Shown: positions 38,601 to 47,661 of the stretch, piece by piece
Position numbering within the stretch: position 1 is the first letter of the stretch
Layout: every line of letters starts with the position of its first letter
Source: Undaria pinnatifida
Taxonomy: Eukaryota; Sar; Phaeophyceae; Laminariales; Alariaceae
Length of the DNA: 64,000 nucleotides
Assembly (NCBI GenBank): GCA_012845835.1
Contig: JABAKD010000025.1
Location: 3,765,819-3,829,818, forward strand
Reading direction: 5' to 3'
Notes under the pieces: model-generated
The model's database searches: none
Told to the model about the DNA's origin: nothing
Seen by the model: only the letters and a program-made list of their open reading frames with translations
Made by a program: the position numbers and the translations under genes

Positions 38601-41600
38601 TGATATGCAACCAACGCTTACATAGAGTACATTTTGTTTGAGAATCACTAACGTATGATACGGGCGACTTAAACATTTCCCCCCGTGATCCCCATCAAAT
38701 TGTAGCATTGCAAAACCGTACATCAAGCTGCATGCTGTGTTTCGAAGTGGTTGGGTTTCGACGGGGAGCGTGAAACAGTGCAGAGCACATCAAAACGGAA
38801 TGCATATTATTTTTACCTGAACACTACAAATGCTTCGCCGACATGATATGCAACCAACACTTACATAGAGTACATTTTGTTTGAGAATCACTAACGTATG
38901 ATACGGGCGACTTAAACATTTCCCCCCGTGATCCCCATCAAATTGTAGCATTGCAAAACCGTACATCAAGCTGCATGCTGTGTTTCGAAGTGGTTGGGTT
39001 TCGACGGGGAGCGTGAAACAGTGCAGAGCACATCAAAACGGAATGCATATTATTTTTACCTGAACACTACAAATGCTTCGCCGACATGATATGCAACCAA
39101 CACTTACATAGAGTACATTTTGTTTGAGAATCACTAACGTATGATACGGGCGACTTAAACATTTCCCCCCGTGATCCCCATGCATACGCCGTCGACGGGA
39201 TAGGAACATCGACAGTATCGTTAGCTGAAGCAACGTCAGTTTCGTCGTCTGAGCGAAGGAGGATGATGTCAACAAGAGCTACGTCGCTCGGTGGGCGGCG
39301 CAAGTCCCTATTTCGCAGATCTGCTCCGTCCCGTCACCTTGCACTGGTTGAAGCTGCGGCCACGTCCGCGTTCACCGTAGGCTCTGTCGAGTTTAGCATC
39401 AACGGTCGACCATCGGAGGCAGCAACGGGGAGGGTGACCAGCGTCAGGCTTACCAGCACCGACGACGGGAGTGTAAGAGCAAACCTAACCGTTTCAGACC
39501 CAACATGGATAGATAACAATTGATAGATGTTCTCGGCACTTTTATGCTAGTGTCGCAATGTATTGGTATATTGCTGCTTGAACTGGACCCTGCTAGTTCA
39601 AAACCCTGTAGTAATGCCATGTGGGGCACCCGCGTAACGCTGGACGCATAGGTTAGGTGACGATGTTTCACATCGTACCGCGACTATGACAAACAGGACA
39701 TTCCGTTGACGGCGCCAGTGACCATTACGATGAAGACATCACTAAACTCTGCCCTGGACACACCATGGTGCGCTTACTACAACAACGAGACTCGAGCTTG
39801 GGAGGATGATGGCTTGGCGGTGGTAGCCGCCTCCTCTGGGACACCTAGCGCGGGAGAAGACAACGATCTGGAGGTCGATATTACCTGCCTGTCGTATCAC
39901 CTCTCCGATTTCGTGGCCTCCACAACTGACGCCGACGGCGTATTCGCCCCTGTCGAACTGGTGAGAAGCCTTTCTTCACTTACGGTCCGGAATGAATGTT
40001 GAGTCAGGTATTTATTGCGCGAAGCATAGGTCATTCTCTGTTAGTAAGCCGTCATAGTTGGCCAGCGCCAAGTACTTATAGCTGGTGGTGTGTGCTGCAG
40101 TTACCCTTTCGTTAACGGAAACCTGCAATAGTTCCAATCAGTTCTCCTTCGAGATTCTGCCCCCCCCGCTGCAATATTGAAATTGAAAACAAATGTGTGC
40201 AACTACACTGAGACAGGCTACGTATAACTCCCCCACGACTCTCTCCAGACAGCAGCATTTGAGGTGTTCTCAGGCGTGCGCGACATCACCGTTATGGGCA
40301 TAACGATTACAGTTGGGTTTGTAATGCTTGTGATTGGCGTCTGGGTGGCAACGAAGCTAGCGGGAAAACGCGTGAAGCCGGAGGGAATTGTCGAAGAAAA
40401 GATCGTGGTTCACTACATCAAAACTGGAGAGGTAGGAGGTGCATTCACCCACCCGCCGCCGAATCGAGTAAGATTGAACGAAAGTAGATGTTTTGAAGGG
40501 ACCTCATCAAAATTGAAATGTATTGCAGCTATTATCAGCAGGCACTGTCCACCGCGAACGAGCCTCTATGAGATGTGAACATTTTCTCGCTTGCGTGCAG
40601 CAGTTACGTGAGAATATTGCGGTTTGTCTGCGCACTGAAAGTTTAGCGTTTCCTGCCAACTCGGTGCAGGCGAAGCTCCGGCCGAACCTCGGGGCTCTGA
40701 CACGTGTACATCGCCAGTTAGGCAACCAAATGGAGAGAAAGAGGCGGAAGGGGGCTTCTGGCAGTAAGCGAATTTTCAGAAGGTTGGTCGGTTGTCCACT
40801 GGGATAATGTGGCCCCCTGCTCAGTTGTTGCAGATATCATAAGTTTTCCCTGCCAAGCTATTTGTTACGACCAGAGATGAAAGGAGCAACAAAGTATCCG
40901 CTACTCGTAGAAGCACCTCGTAACTTATCACCTCTAAACTCAAATCGCATGTTTCCCCACGCGCTCCGGTGTGCCAGATTCACAGAATCTCTTCGAGCCT
41001 CGAACGCACGAACCCGTGCACTCTGTACTCAAGTTCTTCAGCACCACCCATGGGCTGGAATCGTATACCCGTCAATGAGCAAACTCACCCTCACGCCTGC
41101 CCAGGTGCGATTCAATATCTGCGTGCCCAACGCTAAGACCTCTTTTTCATCGCGCAAGCTGTTTAGGAAATACGGATTGTGTAGTCAAGTTCTGACCCTC
41201 TCCCGATCTACGTGCCTGCCAGCTGTCCTTGTTGATATTTGCACAGGTCATGGTTCAGATGATGGTCGAGGCAGCAATGTCGAGCCATGCCTCCACCCTC
41301 AAGGTCAAGATTGCGCAAGTGCTCGTCGGGTAAGCTTCGCACAGCGGGCTTCGCACACTTCGACCTAGTGTTGCCAGCCTGATGCTTGGCTTTGTGCGAG
41401 GCTATATCCTAGTAGAAAGCGTGCGCGTTCACATTGTTCAATAATGCACAGACGTGCAAGGATTTGAAATTAGCGGCCGAACAACTGAAATACGTATATT
41501 AGATCGAGGTGCTGCCCACTCCCGTACCCACGCCGACGCGTCTTTGCTTGTGCCGACATGCGCCAGAAACACAACATCCAGCCCCCCGTATGCTCCCAAA

Positions 41601-44600
41601 CACTACGACTCTTCGACTTCAGGAATAGTTGTGTGCATTCAACAAGATCAACACCGATTAATATTGAACCTTTAGTGACATTATCGACCTCACCATGCAG
41701 CCATCGTTTTGCCTTTTAAAATCCTGTGCACAACCAGGTCCGCGGCCACAATACCTGGCTCCATGCTTCTCCCGTACCTTTTTGAAGCGGCCGCAGCTCC
41801 GCCAAAATCAATCACAGCCAAGAGCAAAGGCCATATGTTTGTCTCATATGGTAAACTAGCGAAATCGAAGGGAGCTGGCGGCATGACTGCTCTAGAACAG
41901 GGGTGAGTTCTCTTGGCACATGGATACCTTAATGCGATGCGCCGGGGACGCTTTGGGAGGCTCAGTCGGAATTCGTACTTTTTGTCGCGCCATGTTGACT
42001 CCCCAAGTGATCAGAGTCAGACGGGTTCTATATTTGTCTGTAGAGGGTGATAAAACTTGCTTAATCTGTTTGGGTGGCAGTACAAGTACGCAAAGAATTT
42101 CGATCGGAAACAAGGTCGCCCCTTTGTTCAGCAACCTCACTGCGAAGTGAACTTAGCAACATAATGTTGAGGTTAACGTTACTCCTGTTGTGTATCCCAA
42201 ATCTCTTCTTCACGTCGCTTTTACCTGGTGCCCGTTGATGTCCACAGGAACAGGGTTTTGAGCTCCTCTGCGGCACCCCCGGGGAATCGTAAGTCCGTCG
42301 GTGGATCAAGCACGAGTTTAATGAACGAAGACAACGTACTCTTGTCGTTCATTCGGCTGATCAACTCGGCGTTACGCTCCGAAACTGTTGGCAGCCGGGA
42401 ACAAAATATCGGGCTCGACCTAGCCCGTGCAAGGTGTGCTCCCATCCTCATTTCGAACGTTTCAGCCCCGGTGCCTCGAAGGCAGGAATGCTAGATGGAG
42501 TGATGCACCGCCCGACCGGACGAAACTAGCTCAATCACTCAAGGCTCTCAGTTGAAGACACCGTATCGCTTCTACGTGTGTAAACCATGATTACAATAGG
42601 ATAGGTTCGGACCGAAACGCACAATTGCCATCTGCCTTTTCGTTGCACGAAGTCCTCCCGCACATGTGATAGCCATTGCGTAAAACAGGTGACCCCATCC
42701 CGCCGATATCCATGTACTCCATTCCAGCTTGATTGCAGCACATCAGATACGTTGTTGCTGAGTACTCACAATGCGTTCGTCGGATGACTTCGTCAGGGGA
42801 CTGGTCTTTGCAGGTTTCATTCAGATATTGCTGGACGTGATGTGTCTTGGGCTCTCGGCGGCCATCGGAATGGATACGCTTTTAGACCGAGCTCTTGTCG
42901 CTTTGTCGGGGGTGAACGTACTCCTGACCGTGCTCATGATAGGTAAATGCGGAAACAGATGTTTTTTGCGGTCTCCTTAGCGTGCCGTCGGCGGTTGCTC
43001 GCTTTAGCGATTCTGAACGGCCTTGTCCTCCGCATGTTCAATACTTATCACCCTTCACTTTGCATCAAACATGGCACAACTCAAGTTGAAGGGGTATTTA
43101 GCAATTGAAAAATACCGCAGTTCTAATTTTATCTCAAGTAGAGCGTGTTTGCATGCAATCATGGTCTGCGAGTAATCTAAGATGAAAGCGAGTGGTTGCA
43201 GACGCGCGTGTATGTGACCTCCCGACCTTGATTCTTGTATTTTGCGGCGTTTGCACTTGCAGATGCTGTTCTTGCCGCAAGAACCACCATGTTCTCCCTT
43301 GTAAACATAAAGGTCGTGTTCATGCTGGTTTACGCAAGGATCTGCGTGACTCTCATGCAGGCGGTGGTGGCCTTCGATGGCATGCGGCCGAGGGACGTGT
43401 CTCACGAACGCCTGATGAAGGCATTCATCGTTGCGTTTGCTGTGGTCAACATCGCCATATGTTTTTCGGTGCGAAGATTTGAAGCATAATAAATATTAAT
43501 AATGTAAAGTCGTAGCCGACGTCAGCTTTGCTCGGTCTTTTTAGATAGATATTAGGCAAACTGCCTCGAGCAGTACTATTGCAAGTTGTTTTTTTGCCTT
43601 GAAACGTAGGCATTCTTATACACCATTTCAAAATAAGGGCCAACAACATTTGTGACTCAGCCGTTGTACGGCGTCAAAACCAGGGCCAACCACATTTGCG
43701 ACTGAGAGCCCTTGTGGCCCTAGGTTTGTAATGAGTTCCAAATCGGTTCAAGGTGAGAACGTAGATCAGATTTACGTTGCGGCTTCCTCTGATCGCCCGC
43801 TCGTGTGACTCGCCGGCTATCACCAGAGTTATACGTATATTGGGGGATTCCGCGTCGAATCTTGCGTAGTATCTTGGCCGAATTGGAAGCCTCCGTGCCT
43901 GCTGGCTATTAGTGGCGCAGTACGCCCCGCTCGCAACCCCGCGCAAGAAGATCTTAGTATCTGAAGAGTCAACTAACAAGCTGTCTCCGATATCTCGATG
44001 AGCCCACATCCTAATGGACTTGGGCCATTACGAGCTGAGGGAGAAGTACCTTTTGTTTACCCCAATGGACCCAAACGTATCAAACGGCTAGTATCCATCG
44101 ATGCTTCCGTCGACCAGTAAACACCTCACCTGCGGCTTTGCGTGTTTCTCTAACGTCAGTATGGGATTACGCCATGTATGGACGCCATCAACAAGCGCTC
44201 CGTTTCTCAGGTAAGCTGCACTTTGTCACGATGAAGGGAGGTTCACACCAGTTATTTTCTGACGCTTATGCACCAACTCCCGCCAGGGGAGATTGGGGAG
44301 TACTCTCAGGTCTTGAAATGCGGCATTACCTTTCCCTCGCTGCCCCGTTCGAATTTTGTACGCAAGGCCCACATAGTCTAGTGTTCCGAACAGCACGTCC
44401 CATTACCCAAAGCATCATTGCAATATTGTCCTCTGGCATATTTCCGTCCAGCTGCTTTTAGCCAAGAAATATGGCAGGAGTTCGCGCCGAGACTCCAAAT
44501 CCTTCACTCGAAGGACTAGCACAGCTGGTCACTCCGATATGTCAGCCTTTACAGACCATAAAGTACAGGATGAAGCTGCCACTCGGATCCAGGCTCTGGT

Positions 44601-45640
44601 TCGCGCGGAACAAGCTTGGAAAAGGTTAGTACGCTGCGAAAATGAATCAAACGTCATACCCAACACTTTCATGCAAAGGTCATACCCGTTAGCTCGACGC
44701 AAACGTCCGGACATTAGGTCTAGTCTCCGAACCTGTTGTAGACCCGCCGCGACATCTAAAGGAGATTGGTGGATTTCGATAACCTGGACACCGCCATAAC
44801 ATTATACTTAAATTGTTCGCTACGCTCCCCGGATTCCACGTATCCTATTTGCCATCAACCAACGTGTAAGCTTGAGTAAAATAAAATAAATCCCGTCAAA
44901 AACACTCTAGGTGCATCATGCTACCTGTACCATAGAAGTCATCTTATGAAGGCTACTTTGCTCATTCACGTACAAATGCGCCAATTATCTTGTCTGTGCC
45001 TCAACCCTCTTCAGGACAATCCGCATAAAAGAGATCCAACTCTGGCACCGTCCGGAGATCTGCGAACTGCGGCGAAAGTTTTCCGTCCGGGCTTACGCTT
45101 GGCTCGGTCTGTACGCTGGCACGGCTCTTTGGATCAACCTCTGCTACGTATTCGCCTACGATACACCGACGGTCTGGTGCGTACAGCAATCGTTTTCAAC
45201 GTAGTGGTTGGCGTCGGACAATTTGTACTGGTAGGTGCTTTTCCGGGACGCCTAGGGTGGAAACATAATTCACGTGCGAAACCTTAAGATGCGCCCCTCT
45301 AATACACAACGGAGTGGTGTGTCGCCTAACGTACGATACGCGTGTCTGATGCGTACAGTAGTGATGGCGCATTGTGTTCCCACCATTGTTTGTCCGCTCA
45401 GCGCAACCACAGCTGCAAACAAAGCATGTTGCTCAACTGCCAAGTCATGCCGCACCTGATCAAATTTGGTGAATTCGCAGGAGCTGGGTGACGGCGACTG
45501 CTATGGCCATCGCAGTTGATGTCGTGCTAAGGAAGCCCATCGCCGTGCTGATCAGAGGTGGCGTTCAAACCCTTCGGGACATAGCCCGAGCACCGGCAGA
45601 TATCTACGGCGGGAAGGGGCGCTATCGAAAGTCCATTTAG
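17557..45640 (+). CDS. Polycystin-1/REJ-like receptor gene, >40 exons (whole span)
   Basis: Reconstructed by hand: consecutive exons have matching phases through almost the whole chain. Order of regions: signal-peptide-like start (17,557), beta-propeller-like exons (18.6-26.4 kb), Pro/Thr stalk (26.7-27.0), REJ-type modules (27.5-37.8), GAIN/GPS (38.0-39.96), first membrane helix (40.25), further membrane exons (41.0-45.6) and stop at 45,638-45,640. The recognised exons give about 2,150 residues. Exons in 18.8-22.8 kb, around 40.45-41.04 kb, and at the borders 42.48-42.80 and 43.47-44.57 kb are not settled. In animals, polycystin-1 family proteins are cell-surface receptors that pair with channel subunits; REJ members act in sperm-egg contact. 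Here the role is inferred only. No PLAT domain and no polycystin pore region was seen. A second copy lies inverted at 59.9-64 kb. Confidence 0.75.
18589..18777 (+). CDS. Receptor exon: beta-propeller-like blade
   Basis: Acceptor CTGCAG, donor AAC|GTAAGC, 63 codons with phase 0 on both sides. It contains [19 protein letters not shown] and a later [10 protein letters not shown], the hydrophobic strand / turn / YV pattern seen in YVTN- and lactonase-like propeller blades. The family assignment is an inference from pattern alone. Confidence 0.6.
18778..22822 (+). other. Receptor gene region with unresolved exons
   Basis: Candidate exons are 19,246-19,283 ([12 protein letters not shown], Kelch-like strand, donor AG|GTGAGT), a short exon after the acceptor near 19,355, and 20,138-20,284 (contains [13 protein letters not shown]). 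Their phases agree with one another, but the chain to 22,823 is not closed. The rest is intron-like. A (TA)n tract flanked by AGAAG/TCTTCT lies at 22,359-22,386. The short open frames on both strands show nothing recognisable. Confidence 0.4.
22823..24951 (+). CDS. Receptor exons: beta-propeller-like region, part 2
   Basis: Five phase-consistent exons: 22,823-22,890, 23,279-23,401, 23,961-24,101, 24,625-24,774 and 24,908-24,951. The joined protein has repeated blade-like phrases: [15 protein letters not shown], then [26 protein letters not shown], and [14 protein letters not shown]. The pattern of strand, turn with D/S-G, then strand recalls lactonase/YVTN beta-propellers. All splice sites are canonical and all internal joins keep frame. 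This would be the most distal extracellular part of the receptor, a likely ligand-contact surface. Confidence 0.65.
25600..25686 (+). repeat. Dispersed ~87-bp repeat in a receptor intron
   Basis: Near-identical to 57,781-57,867 (shared GCGATCGGAGTATCACACAC and TTCGATCTCACAGCTGGAGT). It lies in the 1-kb intron 24,952-25,958. A third, more diverged piece occurs near 56,925-56,960 at the edge of the poly-C field, suggesting the end of a mobile sequence. Confidence 0.8.
25959..26422 (+). CDS. Receptor exons: last propeller-like blade
   Basis: Exon 25,959-26,040 (TTGCAG acceptor, TTC|GTGAGT donor) begins with one base completing the codon left by the exon ending at 24,951. It encodes a stretch ending [14 protein letters not shown], a typical propeller blade phrase. 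Exon 26,366-26,422 (start could be 26,363) encodes [16 protein letters not shown] and ends at a GTAAGC donor. It joins in phase 0 to the Pro/Thr stalk. Confidence 0.65.
26740..27052 (+). CDS. Receptor exon: Pro/Thr-rich stalk and start of REJ region
   Basis: About 80 residues of (T/A)PTP(A/S)PT repeats form a rigid, probably heavily O-glycosylated stalk between the propeller region and the REJ modules. The exon then enters folded sequence ([22 protein letters not shown]), which resembles the first strands of REJ-type modules. The donor GA|GTACGT leaves phase 1. The opposite strand shows a Gly/Val-rich open frame that is only the shadow of the repeat. Confidence 0.8.
27511..30080 (+). CDS. Receptor exons: REJ-type ectodomain, first modules
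   Basis: Exons: 27,511-27,787, 28,119-28,218, 28,457-28,728, about 28,861-29,107, and 29,806-30,080. Two tandem sub-modules share a pattern of Cys, aliphatic run, A.G/G.G then Cys (SCIVERLL...MGANTSCRW and SCSSIL...IGNGATC). The phrase TSAVLVAPQ then joins [18 protein letters not shown], the classic REJ sequence 'AP..C..(V/L).(L/F)DG..S'. The same exon ends with [18 protein letters not shown], another REJ hallmark. The start of the 28,861 exon is the least certain join. Large minus-strand open frames here are shadows. Confidence 0.7.
30277..33568 (+). CDS. Receptor exons: REJ domain core
   Basis: Exons: 30,277-30,470, 30,845-30,924, 31,257-31,382, 31,758-31,824, 32,460-32,526, 32,896-33,001 and 33,473-33,568. 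All joins keep frame. The joined protein runs through known REJ signatures: [71 protein letters not shown] and [11 protein letters not shown]. These match the animal REJ order (WT..., IP...L..G..Y.F, I.GG..R, LDGS.S.D.D, Y.W.C, YEFT..VSK). The domain is extracellular in known families. Introns are 240-930 bp. Confidence 0.8.
33999..36248 (+). CDS. Receptor exons: REJ domain, C-terminal half
   Basis: Exons: 33,999-34,133, 34,264-34,328, 34,697-34,782, 35,244-35,416, 35,775-35,886 and 36,142-36,248. Signatures in order: [12 protein letters not shown] then [89 protein letters not shown]. These are the typical REJ motifs N.PP.GG....P..G, W.D...DLP..Y.F.Y, LP.G...Y and V.D.FGA. The exon ending at 35,416 appears to use a GC donor (CAG|GCAAGT). 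All other sites are GT-AG. Confidence 0.85.
36634..38169 (+). CDS. Receptor exons: linker between REJ and GAIN
   Basis: Exons: 36,634-36,798, 37,210-37,347, 37,672-37,829 and 38,027-38,169, all phase-consistent. The product is helical and Ala/Ser/Glu-rich ([50 protein letters not shown]). This fits the alpha-helical subdomain A that begins a GAIN domain in adhesion-GPCRs and polycystin-1. The last exon ends at the GTGAGT donor that opens the tandem-repeat intron. Confidence 0.7.
38211..39182 (+). repeat. Four tandem copies of a 243-bp unit (intronic)
   Basis: Copies begin at 38,211, 38,454, 38,697 and 38,940 (AAATTGTAGCATTGC...). They are nearly identical: copy 2 has CAACGCTTAC where the others have CAACACTTAC, and copies 1-2 have AACACTGCAAATG where copies 3-4 have AACACTACAAATG. 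The array fills nearly all of intron 38,170-39,215. Each unit has in-frame stops on the + strand; the identical 74-codon minus-strand frames are artefacts. Near-identity means recent expansion. Confidence 0.95.
39216..39960 (+). CDS. Receptor exons: GAIN domain with GPS autoproteolysis motif
   Basis: Exon 39,216-39,472 (donor AGT|GTAAGA) and exon 39,697-39,960 (88 codons, both phases 0). The second exon has the GPS pattern: C25, Tyr pair, W35, then T63-C64 and H68-L69-S70 followed by D-F. In GPS motifs self-cleavage occurs at HL|(S/T), so H68/L69/S70 is a competent triad, and the first membrane helix follows as expected. Two of the four usual cysteines are missing: the GC position is L40 and the C before H-L is S66. 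In cells this would split the receptor into an ectodomain and a membrane fragment that stay bound. Confidence 0.8.
40249..40431 (+). CDS. Receptor exon: first transmembrane helix
   Basis: 61 codons, phase 0 on both sides (TCCAG acceptor, GAG|GTAGGA donor). After FSGVRDI comes a 20-odd-residue hydrophobic helix ([20 protein letters not shown]) and then a basic cytoplasmic start, KLAGKRVKP. Its position directly after the GPS exon is that of polycystin-1 helix 1. Polycystin-1 has a PLAT domain next; none is visible here. Confidence 0.85.
41042..41902 (+). CDS. Receptor exons: HPW segment and second membrane region
   Basis: Exons 41,042-41,104 (start uncertain, could be 40,986), 41,247-41,329 and 41,738-41,902. 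The first encodes [20 protein letters not shown], like the H.W....PS..LT..QR segment before helix 2 of polycystin-1 proteins. The next two join as [19 protein letters not shown] and then [13 protein letters not shown], a membrane helix with the family's P...LLP.LF pattern. The rest of the third exon is a Lys/Gly-rich loop ending at GG|GTGAGT. The - strand copy has the same exon at 63,490-63,654, also exactly 165 nt. Confidence 0.75.
42248..42480 (+). CDS. Receptor exon: cytoplasmic loop
   Basis: The CCACAG acceptor gives the single base needed after the exon ending 41,902. The loop contains SSSAAPPGN and [19 protein letters not shown]. The second phrase aligns with DNAFLALLQLVQSAV in the minus-strand copy (near 63,200), which shows that the exon reads through an internal GTAAGT at about 42,289. 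The 3' end is not fixed; a GTGCCT donor near 42,471 or a later site is possible. Confidence 0.55.
42797..43468 (+). CDS. Receptor exons: membrane helices (GLVF and DAVLAART exons)
   Basis: Exon 42,797-42,942 (146 nt) encodes two hydrophobic segments, [20 protein letters not shown] and [16 protein letters not shown]. Exon 43,263-43,468 starts with two bases completing an Asp codon ([13 protein letters not shown]) and encodes two more ([21 protein letters not shown] and [16 protein letters not shown]). Exact counterparts are at 62,479-62,624 (also 146 nt) and 61,900-62,111 on the - strand. Reading past 43,468 hits a stop at 43,487, but both copies have a CG|GT(G/A)CGA donor at this point, so the stop is probably intronic. 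Confidence 0.75.
44569..44624 (+). CDS. Receptor exon: IQ-like motif
   Basis: It encodes [18 protein letters not shown], ending at AG|GTTAGT with phase 2 and joining exactly to the exon at 45,015. IQALVR...KR fits a partial IQ motif (IQxxxRxxxxxK/R), the calmodulin-binding helix. The minus-strand copy has [18 protein letters not shown] in the same place. The 5' border of the exon is uncertain (44,514-44,569), and an exon may be missing between 43,469 and here. Confidence 0.65.
45015..45640 (+). CDS. Receptor exons: last membrane helices and C-terminus
   Basis: Exon 45,015-45,176 (162 nt) encodes a basic/aromatic lead-in and a helix, [20 protein letters not shown], then FAYDTPTVW. Exon 45,481-45,640 continues [20 protein letters not shown] and a short polar tail ending GKGRYRKSI and a TAG. 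In polycystin-1 proteins a W..SW...S...D..L..P pattern occurs after helix 2-3, and this matches well. Counterparts on the - strand are 60,524-60,685 (also 162 nt) and 59,923-60,097. The protein ends here, well before any pore helix of a channel polycystin. Confidence 0.8.
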
Positions 45641-47656
45641 GACGCATGCAACGAGAAGGGTCAAAGTACGTTTCTTGAGGCTCCTCAGCTGGGCCGCTCT
45701 ATACCTCACACAACCCTTGGCTTCGAGATACAAGGATTACTCGAACTCGACTTCGCACGCCATCAACTCCGGCAGATCTGCAACAACTAGTATTGCAAAC
45801 AACATATAGGGTGTGCTACTTCTCTGTTGAAGGTGCTCGTCAGACGGGGGCGGAGGCTTTGAGGCCAAAAGAGGATACCCTTATCCCAGCACACGCCTTC
45901 GCAAAATTCCAACAACAAACAGCTGTGCTCCGTAAACCAAGGTGCACACGGGCTGGGAATAGCGCGTGTACATGATAGTGGGTAAGGCCAAAGTGCGGTC
46001 CTGCCTTATTATCCTACAGATCAGGTCACTAGGGTCTTGGGGCAATAAACGCGGAAATCACTTGTATGGTGTATCGTGCTGGTATGTACGGGTACACGGT
46101 TGTTGCTGGTGTTCTCGCATTTTTTCATCACCAGGGGGCTATATTATATGATGTAAGGAGCACCTGGTACAGCTGTAGGTAGCCCTTTTGGTGGAACCCT
46201 GTGACAACGAAACACCGTATATGACGGACCTAAACTTCCTGGGCCTCGTTTAATTTTCAGCATGAGGAACAACGGGGCGCAACAGCCGACAAAGGACCCC
46301 AGTCCCCTCCAAATGGGGCAATAGACTTCCTCCCGCTTTAAAAACAAAGTCCTAGGAATGAGTTGAATGCTCCCAATGAGCCAGATGATTTTGATCGGAT
46401 ACGCGACGTCGGCATTAAAAGGATATCTGTGGCCGGAAGCACTATGGCCTCCAAATCGGGCCACTTGTTGCAATAGAAGTATATTTTCCTGACTTATCGT
46501 ATGGCCTGGTATATTGCATTGTACTATGTGCGTTCTTCATGTTAGCCTGCTCGTTCCACGCATCTATTATACGTCCAGCACAACCGGTGTCTCTGCCGCC
46601 TCCAAGAGAGACGAGCTCTGTGCCCACTAACTACAAAACAGATACACATCCCATTGCAAATACATGTGTTTCGGGATACCCATTTCCGAACGCAATGACT
46701 ATGCGGGGGCGGAACATAACGAAGCCGCCACGTCAGACTACGTACAAGGACGAAATGATAATGTATTTATAAAGAAAGAGGAAAAGGCGCAAAGAAAGGA
46801 AGAAAAGAACAAAACTAAGCGGAAACAAAAAGAAATCCAACACCGGGCGGCGGGGGGGGGGGGGGGAAGGGGTACGCAGGAAGACCAAACATTGAGGGAA
46901 ACAAGACGACTAAACGAAAACGCAAACTAGTCAAAGCGTACAGGTAGCAACGAATCAGATGGCAACACCCAACCAACGTCGGATGTAGTAAGCGCACTGG
47001 GTTCAAAAAGCACCTGCTGTTCGAGTAGGAACGTTTCCGCATGGTTTGTCGCCTGCTTAGTGCTTCTGACGGCAATGGCCATCAGCGCTCCCGTACCCAA
47101 TTCATGGAAACAGACTAAAAAGAAGCCAAGCAAAAGCACAGTAGCGAGGCAGATGACACCACCCAGCCGGCGATGGAGCAGCACCCAAGTCGATTCTGAA
47201 TGCAACTAAAAATGGGGGGACGGGCATTGCTGCCTAGTCTGTCCTCTACGTACCAAATCTGGCGACAGTGGTATCCATATTGACAACATTGCCTCCATAC
47301 CCCCCAAGTATACCCAAAAGAAGACAGAAAGGGCAAAGCAATAGAAAACAAATGCCAAATAAAGGGGCAAATGGGAAGAAAAGAGAAAACTGGTGTATCA
47401 AAAGCCACACTGCCAGTGGTTCGTAGTACCGCAGTACCGGCCGCCACTGCCACCCCGAGAGGGGTGGAGCTGGCGACCCATAAACAAACAAAAACAAGAA
47501 AACAGGAGACGGGCTCTCAACCAAGGCCAAAACGAATCAGATTCGAGGTAATCATAAAAGTTTGAAATCACGTGGACAGACGCTACCTATTGGTCAGCCT
47601 GGTGCCTGTCTACCCTGTCTGCTTTCTCCGTTCGTTCTTTGGCAGTGGTTTCCCTA
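45641..47656. other. Intergenic; one possible small membrane ORF
   Basis: 3' flank of the receptor gene. A minus-strand 92-codon frame (46,927-47,205) has a hydrophobic segment (ICLATVLLLGFFLVCF) but no known domain. A run of about 16 G lies at 46,853-46,866. I see no other supported gene. Confidence 0.35.
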
Positions 47657-47661
47657 CCCTC
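47657..47661 (+). repeat. Target-site duplication, left (CCCTC)
   Basis: CCCTC directly abuts the left LTR and recurs directly after the right LTR at 52,637-52,641. Five-base duplications are typical of LTR-retrotransposon integration. Confidence 0.9.

Noticed and set aside
38209-39303. Repeated 74-80-codon minus-strand frames
   Set aside because: They are copies made by the 243-bp intronic tandem repeat, with no independent support.
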